The translations under genes were made by a program, and so were the position numbers. The notes under the pieces were generated by a model. It was given only the letters and a program-made list of their open reading frames with translations. It had not been told where the DNA came from and made no database searches. Shown in pieces: positions 17,186-25,517 of a stretch of 47,917 bases of DNA (its first letter is position 1; every line of letters starts with the position of its first letter). Origin of the DNA: Bacteroidales bacterium (GTDB lineage Bacteria > Bacteroidota > Bacteroidia > Bacteroidales > VadinHA17); contig JANTGF010000022.1 in NCBI GenBank assembly GCA_024763075.1, positions 1 through 47,917 on the forward strand, given 5' to 3'.

Positions 17186-18493
17186 CTAATCTATCCTTTT
17201 GATTTTTGCGCCCAAAGCACGAAGACGGGCATCAATATTCTGATACCCCCTGTCAATCTGTTCAATGTTGTGAATAATGCTGGTGCCTTCTGCTGAAAGT
17301 GCGGCAATCAGTAAGGCAACTCCTGCTCTTATATCCGGAGAAGTCATGGTAGTACCCCGTAGTGGAAACTGATGATTCATGCCAATTATGGTGGCACGGT
17401 GGGGGTCACAAAGAATGATCTGAGCACCCATATCTATCAGTTTATCTACAAAGAACAAACGGCTCTCAAACATTTTCTGATGAATCAAAACGCTTCCTTT
17501 GGCTTGTGTGGCCACTACCAGGAAAACACTTAGAAGGTCAGGTGTGAGTGCCGGCCAGATACCATCTGAAATGGTAAGGATGGATCCGTCAATGAAATGA
17601 GAAATTTCATAATGATCCATTTCAGGAATAATAATATCATCTCCCTTTTGCTCCAGAGGGATTCCGATTTTCCGGAAGCTTGCGGGTATCATGGCCAGGT
17701 GTTCAATAGATGCATTTTTTATCGTCAGTGAAGACCGGGTCAAAGCAGCCATTCCGACAAAACTTCCGATTTCTATCATATCAGGAAGCAAAGTATGCTC
17801 ACAACCATGCAATTCATGAACTCCTTCGATGGTCAGCAGGTTTGATCCAATTCCTGAAATTCTGGCTCCCATGCGGTTGAGCATCAGACATAACTGCTGT
17901 ATGTAAGGTTCACAGGCAGCATTATAAATGGTGGTCTTTCCCACTGCCATACTTGCAGCCATAATAATATTTGCAGTACCGGTTACTGAAGCTTCCTCAA
18001 GAAGGATATATTTTCCTTTAAGTTTCTTTGCAGTTATCCGGAATAAGCTTTCACCGGAAGAATAATCAAACTCGGCTCCCAGTTTTACAAGTCCGTGAAA
18101 ATGTGTATCCAGTCTTCGGCGGCCAATTTTATCTCCTCCCGGCTTGGGCAGAACCCCTGTTCCCTTTCTTGCAAGCAGTGGCCCTATAACCATAACTGAA
18201 CCACGGATGCTGCCAGCAAATTTGAGATAACTTTCTGATTTAAAGGTCTCGGTATCCACCTCATCGGCCTGAAAACTATAATCCTGTTCATTCAGTTTCT
18301 GAATCTTAACACCAATGGTTTTTAGTAATCTGATCAGATTATTTACATCAAGGATGTCAGGTATGTTACGGATGATTACTTTCCGTGAGGTAAGTAAAGT
18401 TGCACAAATCACCTGCAAAGCTTCATTCTTGGCTCCCTGAGGGATGATCTCTCCGCTCAGGCGATGACCGCCTTGTACTTCAAATGAACTCAT
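17186..18493 (-). CDS. murA: UDP-N-acetylglucosamine 1-carboxyvinyltransferase MurA, Cys-to-Asp variant
   Basis: 435 residues; catalyses transfer of enolpyruvate from PEP to UDP-GlcNAc, the first committed step of peptidoglycan synthesis, in the cytoplasm. GAKNEAL (20-26) carries the conserved K22/N23 pair. The active-site loop reads PGGDKIGRRRLD (118-129), with Asp121 where E. coli has Cys115, the residue alkylated by fosfomycin. MurA enzymes with Asp here are active and fosfomycin-resistant, so intrinsic resistance is predicted. The gene starts 20 bp after the DUF4290 gene and shares its promoter. Confidence 0.97.
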   Translation of the reverse strand: MSSFEVQGGHRLSGEIIPQGAKNEALQVICATLLTSRKVIIRNIPDILDVNNLIRLLKTIGVKIQKLNEQDYSFQADEVDTETFKSESYLKFAGSIRGSVMVIGPLLARKGTGVLPKPGGDKIGRRRLDTHFHGLVKLGAEFDYSSGESLFRITAKKLKGKYILLEEASVTGTANIIMAASMAVGKTTIYNAACEPYIQQLCLMLNRMGARISGIGSNLLTIEGVHELHGCEHTLLPDMIEIGSFVGMAALTRSSLTIKNASIEHLAMIPASFRKIGIPLEQKGDDIIIPEMDHYEISHFIDGSILTISDGIWPALTPDLLSVFLVVATQAKGSVLIHQKMFESRLFFVDKLIDMGAQIILCDPHRATIIGMNHQFPLRGTTMTSPDIRAGVALLIAALSAEGTSIIHNIEQIDRGYQNIDARLRALGAKIKRID

Positions 18494-18513
18494 TGGGTTA
18501 AAAATTACTGCAA

Positions 18514-19116
18514 TTAGTTTTTCTTTTTCTGCAAATTACTCCTTTTCTTTCTTGGTTTGGAAAGTAATTGCCGGGTATCTGTTAAAATCAGGTCTTCTTT
18601 AATCTCCAGTTGATCCTGAGATAAGGTCTTCATATCCTTAAATATAACTTCATCCGTAACCTGGCTTTTGTTCCAGGCCAGATAGGATCTTTTCATGTGG
18701 TTTGCAATGAGTCTTACAAGACGATCTTTGGTTTCACCCTCTTCCATTTCAACTGCTTTTTTGATTATTAACTCAATTGATCTTCCGTAATGTTTGAATT
18801 TAATAGGATTGTTTTTATATGAGACAGGTTTTGGTTTTGTCTGAAGCTTTTTCCTGTCAGGTAAATCAAAGGGAGAATCCACATCCAGTTCAAAATCCGA
18901 AATTATAGCAAGATGATCCCAAAGTTTATGTTTAAGCTCATTCAGGTCTTTCCCGTGGGGGACCATGTTTTGCATAATGGAGATCAGTGTCCGTGCTGCT
19001 TTGTTTCTTTCTTCCCTGTCTTCAATGGTTTTAATATGGTTTACCATTTTTTGGATGTTTCTGCCATATTCGGGAAGCACCAGTCTTTTGCGAGTGGAAT
19101 TATAATCGTAGGTCAT
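18514..19116 (-). CDS. DUF4290 family protein
   Basis: 200 residues, soluble and rich in charged helices, beginning MTYDYNSTRKRLVLPEYGRN. This matches the Bacteroidota-specific DUF4290 family, whose function is unknown. The C-terminus is strongly basic (KPRKKRSNLQKKKN), which could bind nucleic acid or membrane phosphates. It precedes murA by 20 bp, a pairing I recall from other Bacteroidota, suggesting a link to envelope synthesis. A well-formed promoter lies just upstream, predicting a very short leader. Confidence 0.85.
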   Translation of the reverse strand: MTYDYNSTRKRLVLPEYGRNIQKMVNHIKTIEDREERNKAARTLISIMQNMVPHGKDLNELKHKLWDHLAIISDFELDVDSPFDLPDRKKLQTKPKPVSYKNNPIKFKHYGRSIELIIKKAVEMEEGETKDRLVRLIANHMKRSYLAWNKSQVTDEVIFKDMKTLSQDQLEIKEDLILTDTRQLLSKPRKKRSNLQKKKN

Positions 19117-19133
19117 AAATTAAATATTTGTTA

Positions 19134-19164
19134 CAAAGCTAATTGATTTGATCAAGCTAGCAAA
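19134..19164 (-). promoter_or_regulatory. Bacteroidota-type promoter for DUF4290-murA
   Basis: The minus strand shows TTTG (19164-19161), 19 bases, then TAGCTTTG (19141-19134). This is a full match to the Bacteroidota sigma pattern. The start point would be near 19127, leaving only about 10 bases before the ATG at 19116. Confidence 0.7.
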
Positions 19165-19234
19165 AAAATAAAAAGAATACATGAAAAAAACTATAGAAAC
19201 GCATTCCCCGTTACTCCGGAGAATACAAAAAAGA

Positions 19235-21544
19235 TTAGCCGGTAATAATTTTTAGCCTGGCAAATTTTAATAAAAGCTGTTTTTGACCAAAATTCTGAAA
19301 AAATACTGTGGCTTTTATATTTGGGTGCGTTCCTTCTGTACTTAGTACTTTTCCTATTCCGAAACGGATGTGCTCTACATTCATACCCGCTTGTATTTCC
19401 TGTGGATCATCGGATTGAAATCCGGCCTTATCTGTAACAGGACTGTTGCCCTTTATTTTAACCCATTTGCGTCCGGAAGAAGGACGAATGGATGGTGCCG
19501 GAGCAGAAGGGGATGAATTTCGGGAGGGAGATGTTTTAAGAGAAAACAGGTCATCCTCCGAAGAAAGTGTGGTTTCCGGTTCACCCGAATCCCAATCCAG
19601 GTATTCACTGTCAATTTCCCTGAGAAATCTGCTGGGTTTGCAGTAATTTATAGAGCCCCATTTATAACGGGTACCTGTGTAGGTAATGGTTGCCTGTACC
19701 TCGGCTCTGGTGATAGCTACATAAAAGAGACGTCTTTCTTCTTCCAGGTCTTTCACCGAGGATGAAGAAAAGGAAGATGGGAATAATTCTTCTTCCAGGC
19801 CTGCAATATAAACATACTTAAATTCCAGGCCTTTTGCCGAATGAACCGTCATAATGGTAACTTTGTTCTTGTCATCTTTGTTTTCGTTGTCAGCATTTGT
19901 GAGCAGCGAAACATTTTGCAGGTATTCACCCAGTGTAACCAGGCGGTTTTCCTGCTCAGGGGCAGAAATAAATTCACGAATACCATTCAGAAGTTCCTGT
20001 ATATTATCATATTTACTTAACTCTTCCGGAGAATTACTGTTATGTAGCTCTTTCAGAATTCCTGATTCAGAAGCTACCCGGAATGCCAGGTCGTATGCAT
20101 CCGATTTCTCAAGATCGGTTGCAATGGAAAGGATAAGTGAGGTAAATACTTTTAATTTTCTTACCGTACCCTGATTGATACCAATGGCTGCCGCATTTGG
20201 CTTTAAAACTACTTCCCACATACTTAACCCGGTTTTGTTGGCATGTTCTTCGATTTTTTGCAAACTGGTTTTGCCTATTCCACGAGCCGGATAGTTAATG
20301 ATGCGTTTTAATGCCTCATCATCCCTTGGGTTGATTATTAATCTGCAATAAGCTAACACATCTTTTATTTCCTTTCTTTGAAAGAAAGACAAGCTGCCGT
20401 ATACTTTATAGGGGATATTTCTTTTTCTGAGGGCTTCTTCAAAAATCCTTGATTGTGCGTTGGTCCGGTATAAAATGGCAAACTCACTATATGGAAGCTG
20501 TTCATTAAGTACAGTATCGAAAATTGAGTTGGAAACAATAAATCCTTCCTCCATATCAGTTTTTGCAGGAATAATACGAATTTTGGTTCCTTCTTCCTTA
20601 TTGGAGAATATTTTTTTTGGAATTTGCCCGTAATTTTTTTTAATCAGGCTGTTTGCAGCATTCACGATATTTTTTGTGGAACGATAGTTTTCTTCCAGTT
20701 TATATAAGGTGTAATCCGGATAATCTATTTTGAAATTCAGGATATTCTCAATACGGGCTCCCCGGAAAGAGTATATGCTCTGGGCATCATCACCAACCAC
20801 AAAAACATTATGATGCAAGGCTGCGAGGTTCTTAACAATCAGGTACTGGGAATAGTTAGTATCCTGATATTCATCTACCAGAATGTACGAGAACTGCTTT
20901 TGGTATTTTTCCCTGACTTCTTTAAAATCACGAAAAAGAATGTTCATGTTCAATAGAAGGTCATCAAAATCCATGGCACCGGCCTTATAGCACCTTGATG
21001 AATATATCCTGAAGATATCTCCGATTCGTTCCTTCCGTGATCTGCGGTCATTCTCTACGATTTCAGGATTGTTCAGATAAGCAGCGGCATTAATAAGATT
21101 GTTCTTTGCGGCTGAAATACGGCCATGTACCTCTGCAGGTTTATAAATTTTATCATCCAGCTGAAGTTCTTTGATGATGGTTTTAATCAGGTTTCTCGAA
21201 TCCAGCGTATCATAAATGGTAAAATCAGAAGGATATCCCATAACTTTTGATTCGGAACGAAGGATCCTTGCGAAAACCGAGTGGAAAGTTCCCATCCAGA
21301 GATGTCTTGAATTTTCATAACCGGCCACTTTAATGATCCGGTCCTTCATTTCCCGGGCGGCCTTATTAGTGAAAGTTAAGGCAAGAATTGTATCCGGAGG
21401 GACTCCGGACTTTAGCAAATGAACAATTCGATATGTTAAAACCCTTGTTTTCCCTGACCCCGCACCTGCAATTACCAGTGCAGGTCCTTTAAGATTGGTC
21501 ACTGCCTCCCGTTGTGCCTTATTTAAATCATTTAGATACTCCAT
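19235..21544 (-). CDS. pcrA: ATP-dependent DNA helicase, PcrA/UvrD type
   Basis: 769 residues, close to the usual length of PcrA/UvrD. Superfamily 1A motifs are in order: Q-motif LNKAQREAV (7-15), Walker A AGAGSGKT (26-33), the LVDEYQDTNYSQ Walker B segment, GDDAQSIYSFRGA (motif III), EENYRSTKNI (IV), TVHSAKGLEFKYVY (V) and YVAITRAE (VI). It unwinds DNA 3' to 5' in nucleotide excision and mismatch repair and in removing RecA or stalled polymerase. The C-terminal Tudor-like segment (RFGIGKVLSTEG) fits binding to RNA polymerase, as in PcrA. It has its own promoter and lies 118 bp upstream of DUF4290-murA. Confidence 0.96.
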   Translation of the reverse strand: MEYLNDLNKAQREAVTNLKGPALVIAGAGSGKTRVLTYRIVHLLKSGVPPDTILALTFTNKAAREMKDRIIKVAGYENSRHLWMGTFHSVFARILRSESKVMGYPSDFTIYDTLDSRNLIKTIIKELQLDDKIYKPAEVHGRISAAKNNLINAAAYLNNPEIVENDRRSRKERIGDIFRIYSSRCYKAGAMDFDDLLLNMNILFRDFKEVREKYQKQFSYILVDEYQDTNYSQYLIVKNLAALHHNVFVVGDDAQSIYSFRGARIENILNFKIDYPDYTLYKLEENYRSTKNIVNAANSLIKKNYGQIPKKIFSNKEEGTKIRIIPAKTDMEEGFIVSNSIFDTVLNEQLPYSEFAILYRTNAQSRIFEEALRKRNIPYKVYGSLSFFQRKEIKDVLAYCRLIINPRDDEALKRIINYPARGIGKTSLQKIEEHANKTGLSMWEVVLKPNAAAIGINQGTVRKLKVFTSLILSIATDLEKSDAYDLAFRVASESGILKELHNSNSPEELSKYDNIQELLNGIREFISAPEQENRLVTLGEYLQNVSLLTNADNENKDDKNKVTIMTVHSAKGLEFKYVYIAGLEEELFPSSFSSSSVKDLEEERRLFYVAITRAEVQATITYTGTRYKWGSINYCKPSRFLREIDSEYLDWDSGEPETTLSSEDDLFSLKTSPSRNSSPSAPAPSIRPSSGRKWVKIKGNSPVTDKAGFQSDDPQEIQAGMNVEHIRFGIGKVLSTEGTHPNIKATVFFQNFGQKQLLLKFARLKIITG

Positions 21545-21571
21545 TCACTTACCTCCGAAAAATATTGCCTG

Positions 21572-21603
21572 CAAAAATAATACTTTATCAGGTCTCTTTT
21601 CAA
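21572..21603 (-). promoter_or_regulatory. Bacteroidota-type promoter for pcrA
   Basis: The minus strand has TTG (21603-21601), 21 bases, then TATTTTTG (21579-21572). The -7 box is 27 bp before the ATG at 21544. Confidence 0.6.
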
Positions 21604-21780
21604 AACAATTGAAATACTTGGAAGAAAGTTTTGAACATTCCGGGAATCTGGCAATCAGTTTTTGCTTTCCGGATAATTTTCAACATTATACCAGAAAAAA
21701 ATATGTGTTTCGATAAAATAAACTGAGTTTTTTTTGGTTATATTCACGTCGTCCATTTTTAAGGAGTTTTGAATCAAGAA

Positions 21781-23034
21781 ATGAATAGATACCTTTTCCC
21801 TTATATTCTGCCAATAATTCTTTTATTTTCAGCAAGTTCAGATGGATTTGCACAGATTTTTGCACCGGACGCATCAAGAAAGGTTCCCACTGAATATACC
21901 AGTGGAACCAGCCGGATCGATACAATTTATGTATTTTGTAGTTCTGATGATGCAGGTGATCCCAGAACAGGAACCTTAATGGCCAGACCTCCTTCGGGTA
22001 TCACAGATGCCATTTTTACCTGGAGTAAATATAATGATTCTTCACATACTTATGATCCTCCGTTCTTAGCAGAGAGAGGGGATGAATCAAGAGCAGTTGA
22101 CCTGAGCTCCGGTGGATATAAGGTGCAGATCACCAAAGATGCAGCATTTGATGAGAGCTATTATGCCTGGCTTTTTGTTGATACACCTTATGTTGCCAGT
22201 AAATTTCAAAATATTACTTGCGATTATGTAGCATTGAACGGATTTATCGGTACTTCTGAATTTAATTATTATGATCCGGATGATAATTCAACCATAAATC
22301 TAAATAATGGAACAAAGTTTGAATGGACATCTGATCCTGATTCGGATATTCCTTATCCCACACTGGAGCTGAATCCGGTTACATATCGTCCTCCTTATGA
22401 AGATACCTGGTATTATTTAACCGTTACGGATAGTATGGCCTGTTCTGATAAAGCATCCCTTTTTTATGAGTCGATTGTTGCCAAAGCTGAATTTGAGCCC
22501 GACCCGGATATCGGCGAAGCACCTTTGGAAGTGAGTTTTTCAAATAGTTCGGAGAATGCGGTTGAATTCAAGTGGCGTTTTGGTGATGATTCCACTTCGA
22601 TACTTGAACTGCCGGAACCACATACCTACTACATCCCGGGTGATTATTATGTGATTCTGGAAGTGCGAAGTGAAGCGGGTTGTATTGAACAAACGGATTC
22701 GGTTAAGATTACCGTAGAACCATCTGAGCTGGATGTTCCAAATGTATTTACTCCAAATGGCGATGGATACAATGATTATTTTATTGTTTCTTCAAAATCC
22801 CTTCGTACCTTACATATGAAAATTATGAGCCGTGACGGTCGCAAAATTTATGATTTTAAAGGAGAAGGCGATAAATTGCACGAATGGCAGGGCTGGGATG
22901 GAAAAGTAGGTGGCAGCCGGGATGCCAGTCCAGGTATTTACTATTATATCATTGAGGCTACCGGTTGGGATGATGTGGAATATAAAAGTAAAATTTACCG
23001 GGGAGTCCTGCATCTTTTCAGGGACAAACAGTGA
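21781..23034 (+). CDS. PKD-domain protein with type B T9SS C-terminal signal
   Basis: 417 residues from the ATG at 21781; a TTG 12 bp earlier is in frame, but the ATG gives a cleaner signal peptide (MNRYLFPYILPIILLF, cleavage near AQ at about 25). A PKD-like domain (about 230-312) contains FKWRFGDDS and the HTYYIPGDY loop. The last about 100 residues (from 317) start VPNVFTPNGDGYNDYF and hold WDGK and SPGIYYYII, the hallmark of the gliding-motility-associated C-terminal domain (CTD type B). It is predicted to be carried by the type IX system to the cell surface or outside. An AAGGAG at 21761-21766 precedes the start, probably by chance. The ligand is unknown. Confidence 0.9.
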   Translation: MNRYLFPYILPIILLFSASSDGFAQIFAPDASRKVPTEYTSGTSRIDTIYVFCSSDDAGDPRTGTLMARPPSGITDAIFTWSKYNDSSHTYDPPFLAERGDESRAVDLSSGGYKVQITKDAAFDESYYAWLFVDTPYVASKFQNITCDYVALNGFIGTSEFNYYDPDDNSTINLNNGTKFEWTSDPDSDIPYPTLELNPVTYRPPYEDTWYYLTVTDSMACSDKASLFYESIVAKAEFEPDPDIGEAPLEVSFSNSSENAVEFKWRFGDDSTSILELPEPHTYYIPGDYYVILEVRSEAGCIEQTDSVKITVEPSELDVPNVFTPNGDGYNDYFIVSSKSLRTLHMKIMSRDGRKIYDFKGEGDKLHEWQGWDGKVGGSRDASPGIYYYIIEATGWDDVEYKSKIYRGVLHLFRDKQ

Positions 23035-23046
23035 AAAACCGGGATG

Positions 23047-23074
23047 ACAGTTGTCAGTTGACCTGGAACATGGA
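23047..23074. repeat. Degenerate heptamer repeats between convergent genes
   Basis: Two adjacent heptamers ACAGTTG and TCAGTTG (23047-23060) are followed directly by ACCTGGA and ACATGGA (23061-23074). The structure is like the larger cluster at 3414-3532. Confidence 0.55.
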
Positions 23075-23108
23075 GCAGGAAACTGTCTCGTCCTGAAATA
23101 GGTTCTAC

Positions 23109-23136
23109 AAAAAAAGCACCCTGAAAAGAGTGCTTT
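23109..23136 (-). terminator. Rho-independent terminator for the EF-G2 gene
   Basis: Read on the minus strand: stem AAAGCAC / GTGCTTT followed by a run of T (seven A on the plus strand at 23109-23115), 25 bp beyond the stop codon. It could also weakly serve the convergent PKD gene. Confidence 0.8.
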
Positions 23137-23160
23137 CCCTGAATGGAATTCGGTTTTGTA

Positions 23161-25317
23161 TTATTCTTTGTTTTGTTCTTCTTCATAGGCCTTCAGCAAC
23201 TCAAGTTGCAGGTCGCCTGGGACCTGTGTATATTCAGAAAACTTCATGCTGTACATGGCTCTTCCGTTTGTAAGAGAACTAAGAGCCGTTGAGTATTTGT
23301 TCATCTCGGCCAGCGGAACTTTAGCAGAGATTTTTTCAAAACCTTTTTCACTGCTCATGCCCAAAACAATACCACGGCGGCCCTGCAGGTCACTCATCAC
23401 GTCACCCATACGATCGCCGGGGACAAAAATCTCAACCTCATATATGGGTTCCATAATTTTTGGTCCGGCTTCTTTAAAGGCCATACTAAAGGCATTTCGA
23501 CCGGCTAATTTAAAGGAAATTTCATTGGAGTCAACCGGATGCATTTTACCGTCATATACAGCTACCTTAATATCCCTTGCATAAGAACCTGTGAGTGGGC
23601 CTTCTTCCATTTTTTCCATAATTCCCTTCAGAATAGCAGGAAGGAAACGTGTGTCAATAGAACCACCGACAATACAATTATAAAAAACGAGTTTTCCACC
23701 CCATGGCAAATCATACTCATCTTTATTTCTGACACTTACTTTTAATTCCTTGCCTTTTACTTTATACACAGATGGGTCTGGTGCCCCTTCGGTATAAGGT
23801 TCGATGATCAGATGTACTTCCCCGAACTGACCGGCGCCACCGGATTGTTTTTTATGCCGGTAATCGGCCTGGGCAATTTTTGTAATCGTTTCTCGATAGG
23901 GAATTTTGGGTGCCAGGAATTCCGTAGGGATCTTAAATTCATTATCAAGATGCCATTTCAGGATATTCAAATGGTATTCACCCTGGCCGTGAATTATGAT
24001 TTGTTTTAATTCTTTTGAATATTCAATGATAATGGTGGGATCTTCCACATGCATACGGTTCAATGCTTCTCCCAGTTTTTCATCATCGCTTTCACTGAGT
24101 GCTTTTATGGCAGCTCTGAATTTTGGTTCCGGGAATTTAATGGGATCGAATGTCCAGTTTTGTCCTGAAGCATTCAGGGTATGATTTGTTTTGGTTCCTT
24201 TTAATTTTACGGTCGCGCCAATATCACCGGCAACCATTTTACCAACTTTCTCTCTTTTTTTACCGGCAGAAACAAAAATCTGAGAGATTCTTTCTTTATT
24301 GGAATTTATGGTATTTGTCAGGTCCATACCTTCACTTACCTCTCCCGACATTACTTTAAAATAATTTACTTCCCCAATGTGTTCTTCAATAGAGGTTTTA
24401 AAAACAAAAAGAGATGTTTTCCCTTTTGGGTCGCATTTAATCTCCGTACCTTCAGCATTCTTTGGTGCAGGTACTTCGTTTGGTGCCGGAGCAGCATTTA
24501 CCAGAAACTCCATTACTCTTGAAATGCCCATATTATTCTTTGCTGAAGTGCAAAAAACAGGAAATATGCCTCTTTCAACCAGTCCCAGTTTAATACCTTT
24601 TCGCATTTCATCTTCTGTAAGAGATTCATTTTCAAAGAAAAGTTCCATGAGGCCTTCGTCATTTTCGGCAGCCTTTTCAACCAATTCATTATGCATCTCA
24701 TCCGCTCGGTCTTTATGTTCATCCGGAATATCTAGAATCTCCGGATTTCCTCCCCCGGATGGAAATTTATACATTTTCATGGTAATCACATCAACCACCG
24801 AGTTAAATGCTGTGCCTTCATTTACCGGAAACTGAACAAGGACCACGTTATTCCCAAAACGTTCTTTCAGGAGTTCAACAGCTTTTTCAAAATTTGATTT
24901 TTCATGATCCAGACCATTTATAACAAAAATAAGTGCTTTATGGAATGCCTGAGTGTGGCGAAACTGAATTTCTGTTCCAACTTCAACTCCATTCGAGGCA
25001 CTTACCATCATTAATCCTGTATCCGTTGGATTTAAAGAAGATATTACACCACCAACAAAATCATCCAGTCCGGGTGTGTCAAGGATGTTTAATTTTGTTC
25101 CCTTAAATTCTGAATACAAAAGAGTTGAAAAGATTGAATTCCCGTTTTCGTGCTCAATAAGATTATAATCAGAGATGGTATTTTTGTTTTCAATGGTTCC
25201 TCTCCTGTCAATTACCCCTCCGTTCAGGAGCATACATTCGCCAAAAGTTGTTTTGCCTGTACCGGAATTTCCCAGTAAGCTAATATTTCTGATGTGTTCA
25301 GTCTGGTATGTCTTCAT
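23161..25317 (-). CDS. fusA2: EF-G paralogue (EF-G2 type) with degenerate GTPase motifs
   Basis: 718 residues with full EF-G domain layout, but a changed G domain. The P-loop is GNSGTGKT (16-23). The G3 motif reads DTPGLDDF (80-87) with Leu84 where EF-G has the catalytic His (DTPGHVDF). G4 reads NGLD (134-137) instead of NKMD. Domains II-V look intact. This fits the Bacteroides EF-G2 family, reported to support translocation without GTP hydrolysis during nutrient limitation. The canonical fusA is separate, at 30670-32781. The gene is monocistronic, with its own -7 box and terminator. The assignment to EF-G2 rests on the motifs I can see. Confidence 0.88.
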   Translation of the reverse strand: MKTYQTEHIRNISLLGNSGTGKTTFGECMLLNGGVIDRRGTIENKNTISDYNLIEHENGNSIFSTLLYSEFKGTKLNILDTPGLDDFVGGVISSLNPTDTGLMMVSASNGVEVGTEIQFRHTQAFHKALIFVINGLDHEKSNFEKAVELLKERFGNNVVLVQFPVNEGTAFNSVVDVITMKMYKFPSGGGNPEILDIPDEHKDRADEMHNELVEKAAENDEGLMELFFENESLTEDEMRKGIKLGLVERGIFPVFCTSAKNNMGISRVMEFLVNAAPAPNEVPAPKNAEGTEIKCDPKGKTSLFVFKTSIEEHIGEVNYFKVMSGEVSEGMDLTNTINSNKERISQIFVSAGKKREKVGKMVAGDIGATVKLKGTKTNHTLNASGQNWTFDPIKFPEPKFRAAIKALSESDDEKLGEALNRMHVEDPTIIIEYSKELKQIIIHGQGEYHLNILKWHLDNEFKIPTEFLAPKIPYRETITKIAQADYRHKKQSGGAGQFGEVHLIIEPYTEGAPDPSVYKVKGKELKVSVRNKDEYDLPWGGKLVFYNCIVGGSIDTRFLPAILKGIMEKMEEGPLTGSYARDIKVAVYDGKMHPVDSNEISFKLAGRNAFSMAFKEAGPKIMEPIYEVEIFVPGDRMGDVMSDLQGRRGIVLGMSSEKGFEKISAKVPLAEMNKYSTALSSLTNGRAMYSMKFSEYTQVPGDLQLELLKAYEEEQNKE

Positions 25318-25362
25318 AAGTTTATCAAATATTTAGTAAATTCACATTATTTTGCGGCGCAC

Positions 25363-25370
25363 CAAAAATA
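25363..25370 (-). promoter_or_regulatory. Probable -7 box for the EF-G2 gene
   Basis: The minus strand reads TATTTTTG (TAnnTTTG), 46 bp before the ATG at 25317. No -33 TTTG is seen at the usual distance, which would fit activator-dependent transcription. Confidence 0.45.
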
Positions 25371-25517
25371 GTAAATTTTTAATTAGTTGGAAAAGAAAAT
25401 TTGATGAATACCTCTGGCTTGTATTATCATGATAAATTTAAGCATTTAAACCGGTCTAATTCAGGCATTATTTGTACTTTTAGGGACGAAATATAAAATT
25501 CTAAATTAAAAAAGATC

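Noticed and set aside
18127-18141. Asp121 of MurA as a sequencing error
   Set aside because: The codon and flanking residues are clean and in frame, and Asp at this position is a known natural variant.
21769-21780. TTG start for the PKD/T9SS protein
   Set aside because: The ATG at 21781 gives a normal signal peptide start; the AAGGAG nearby is only 2 bases from the TTG and too far from the ATG to decide, and Bacteroidota rarely use such sites.
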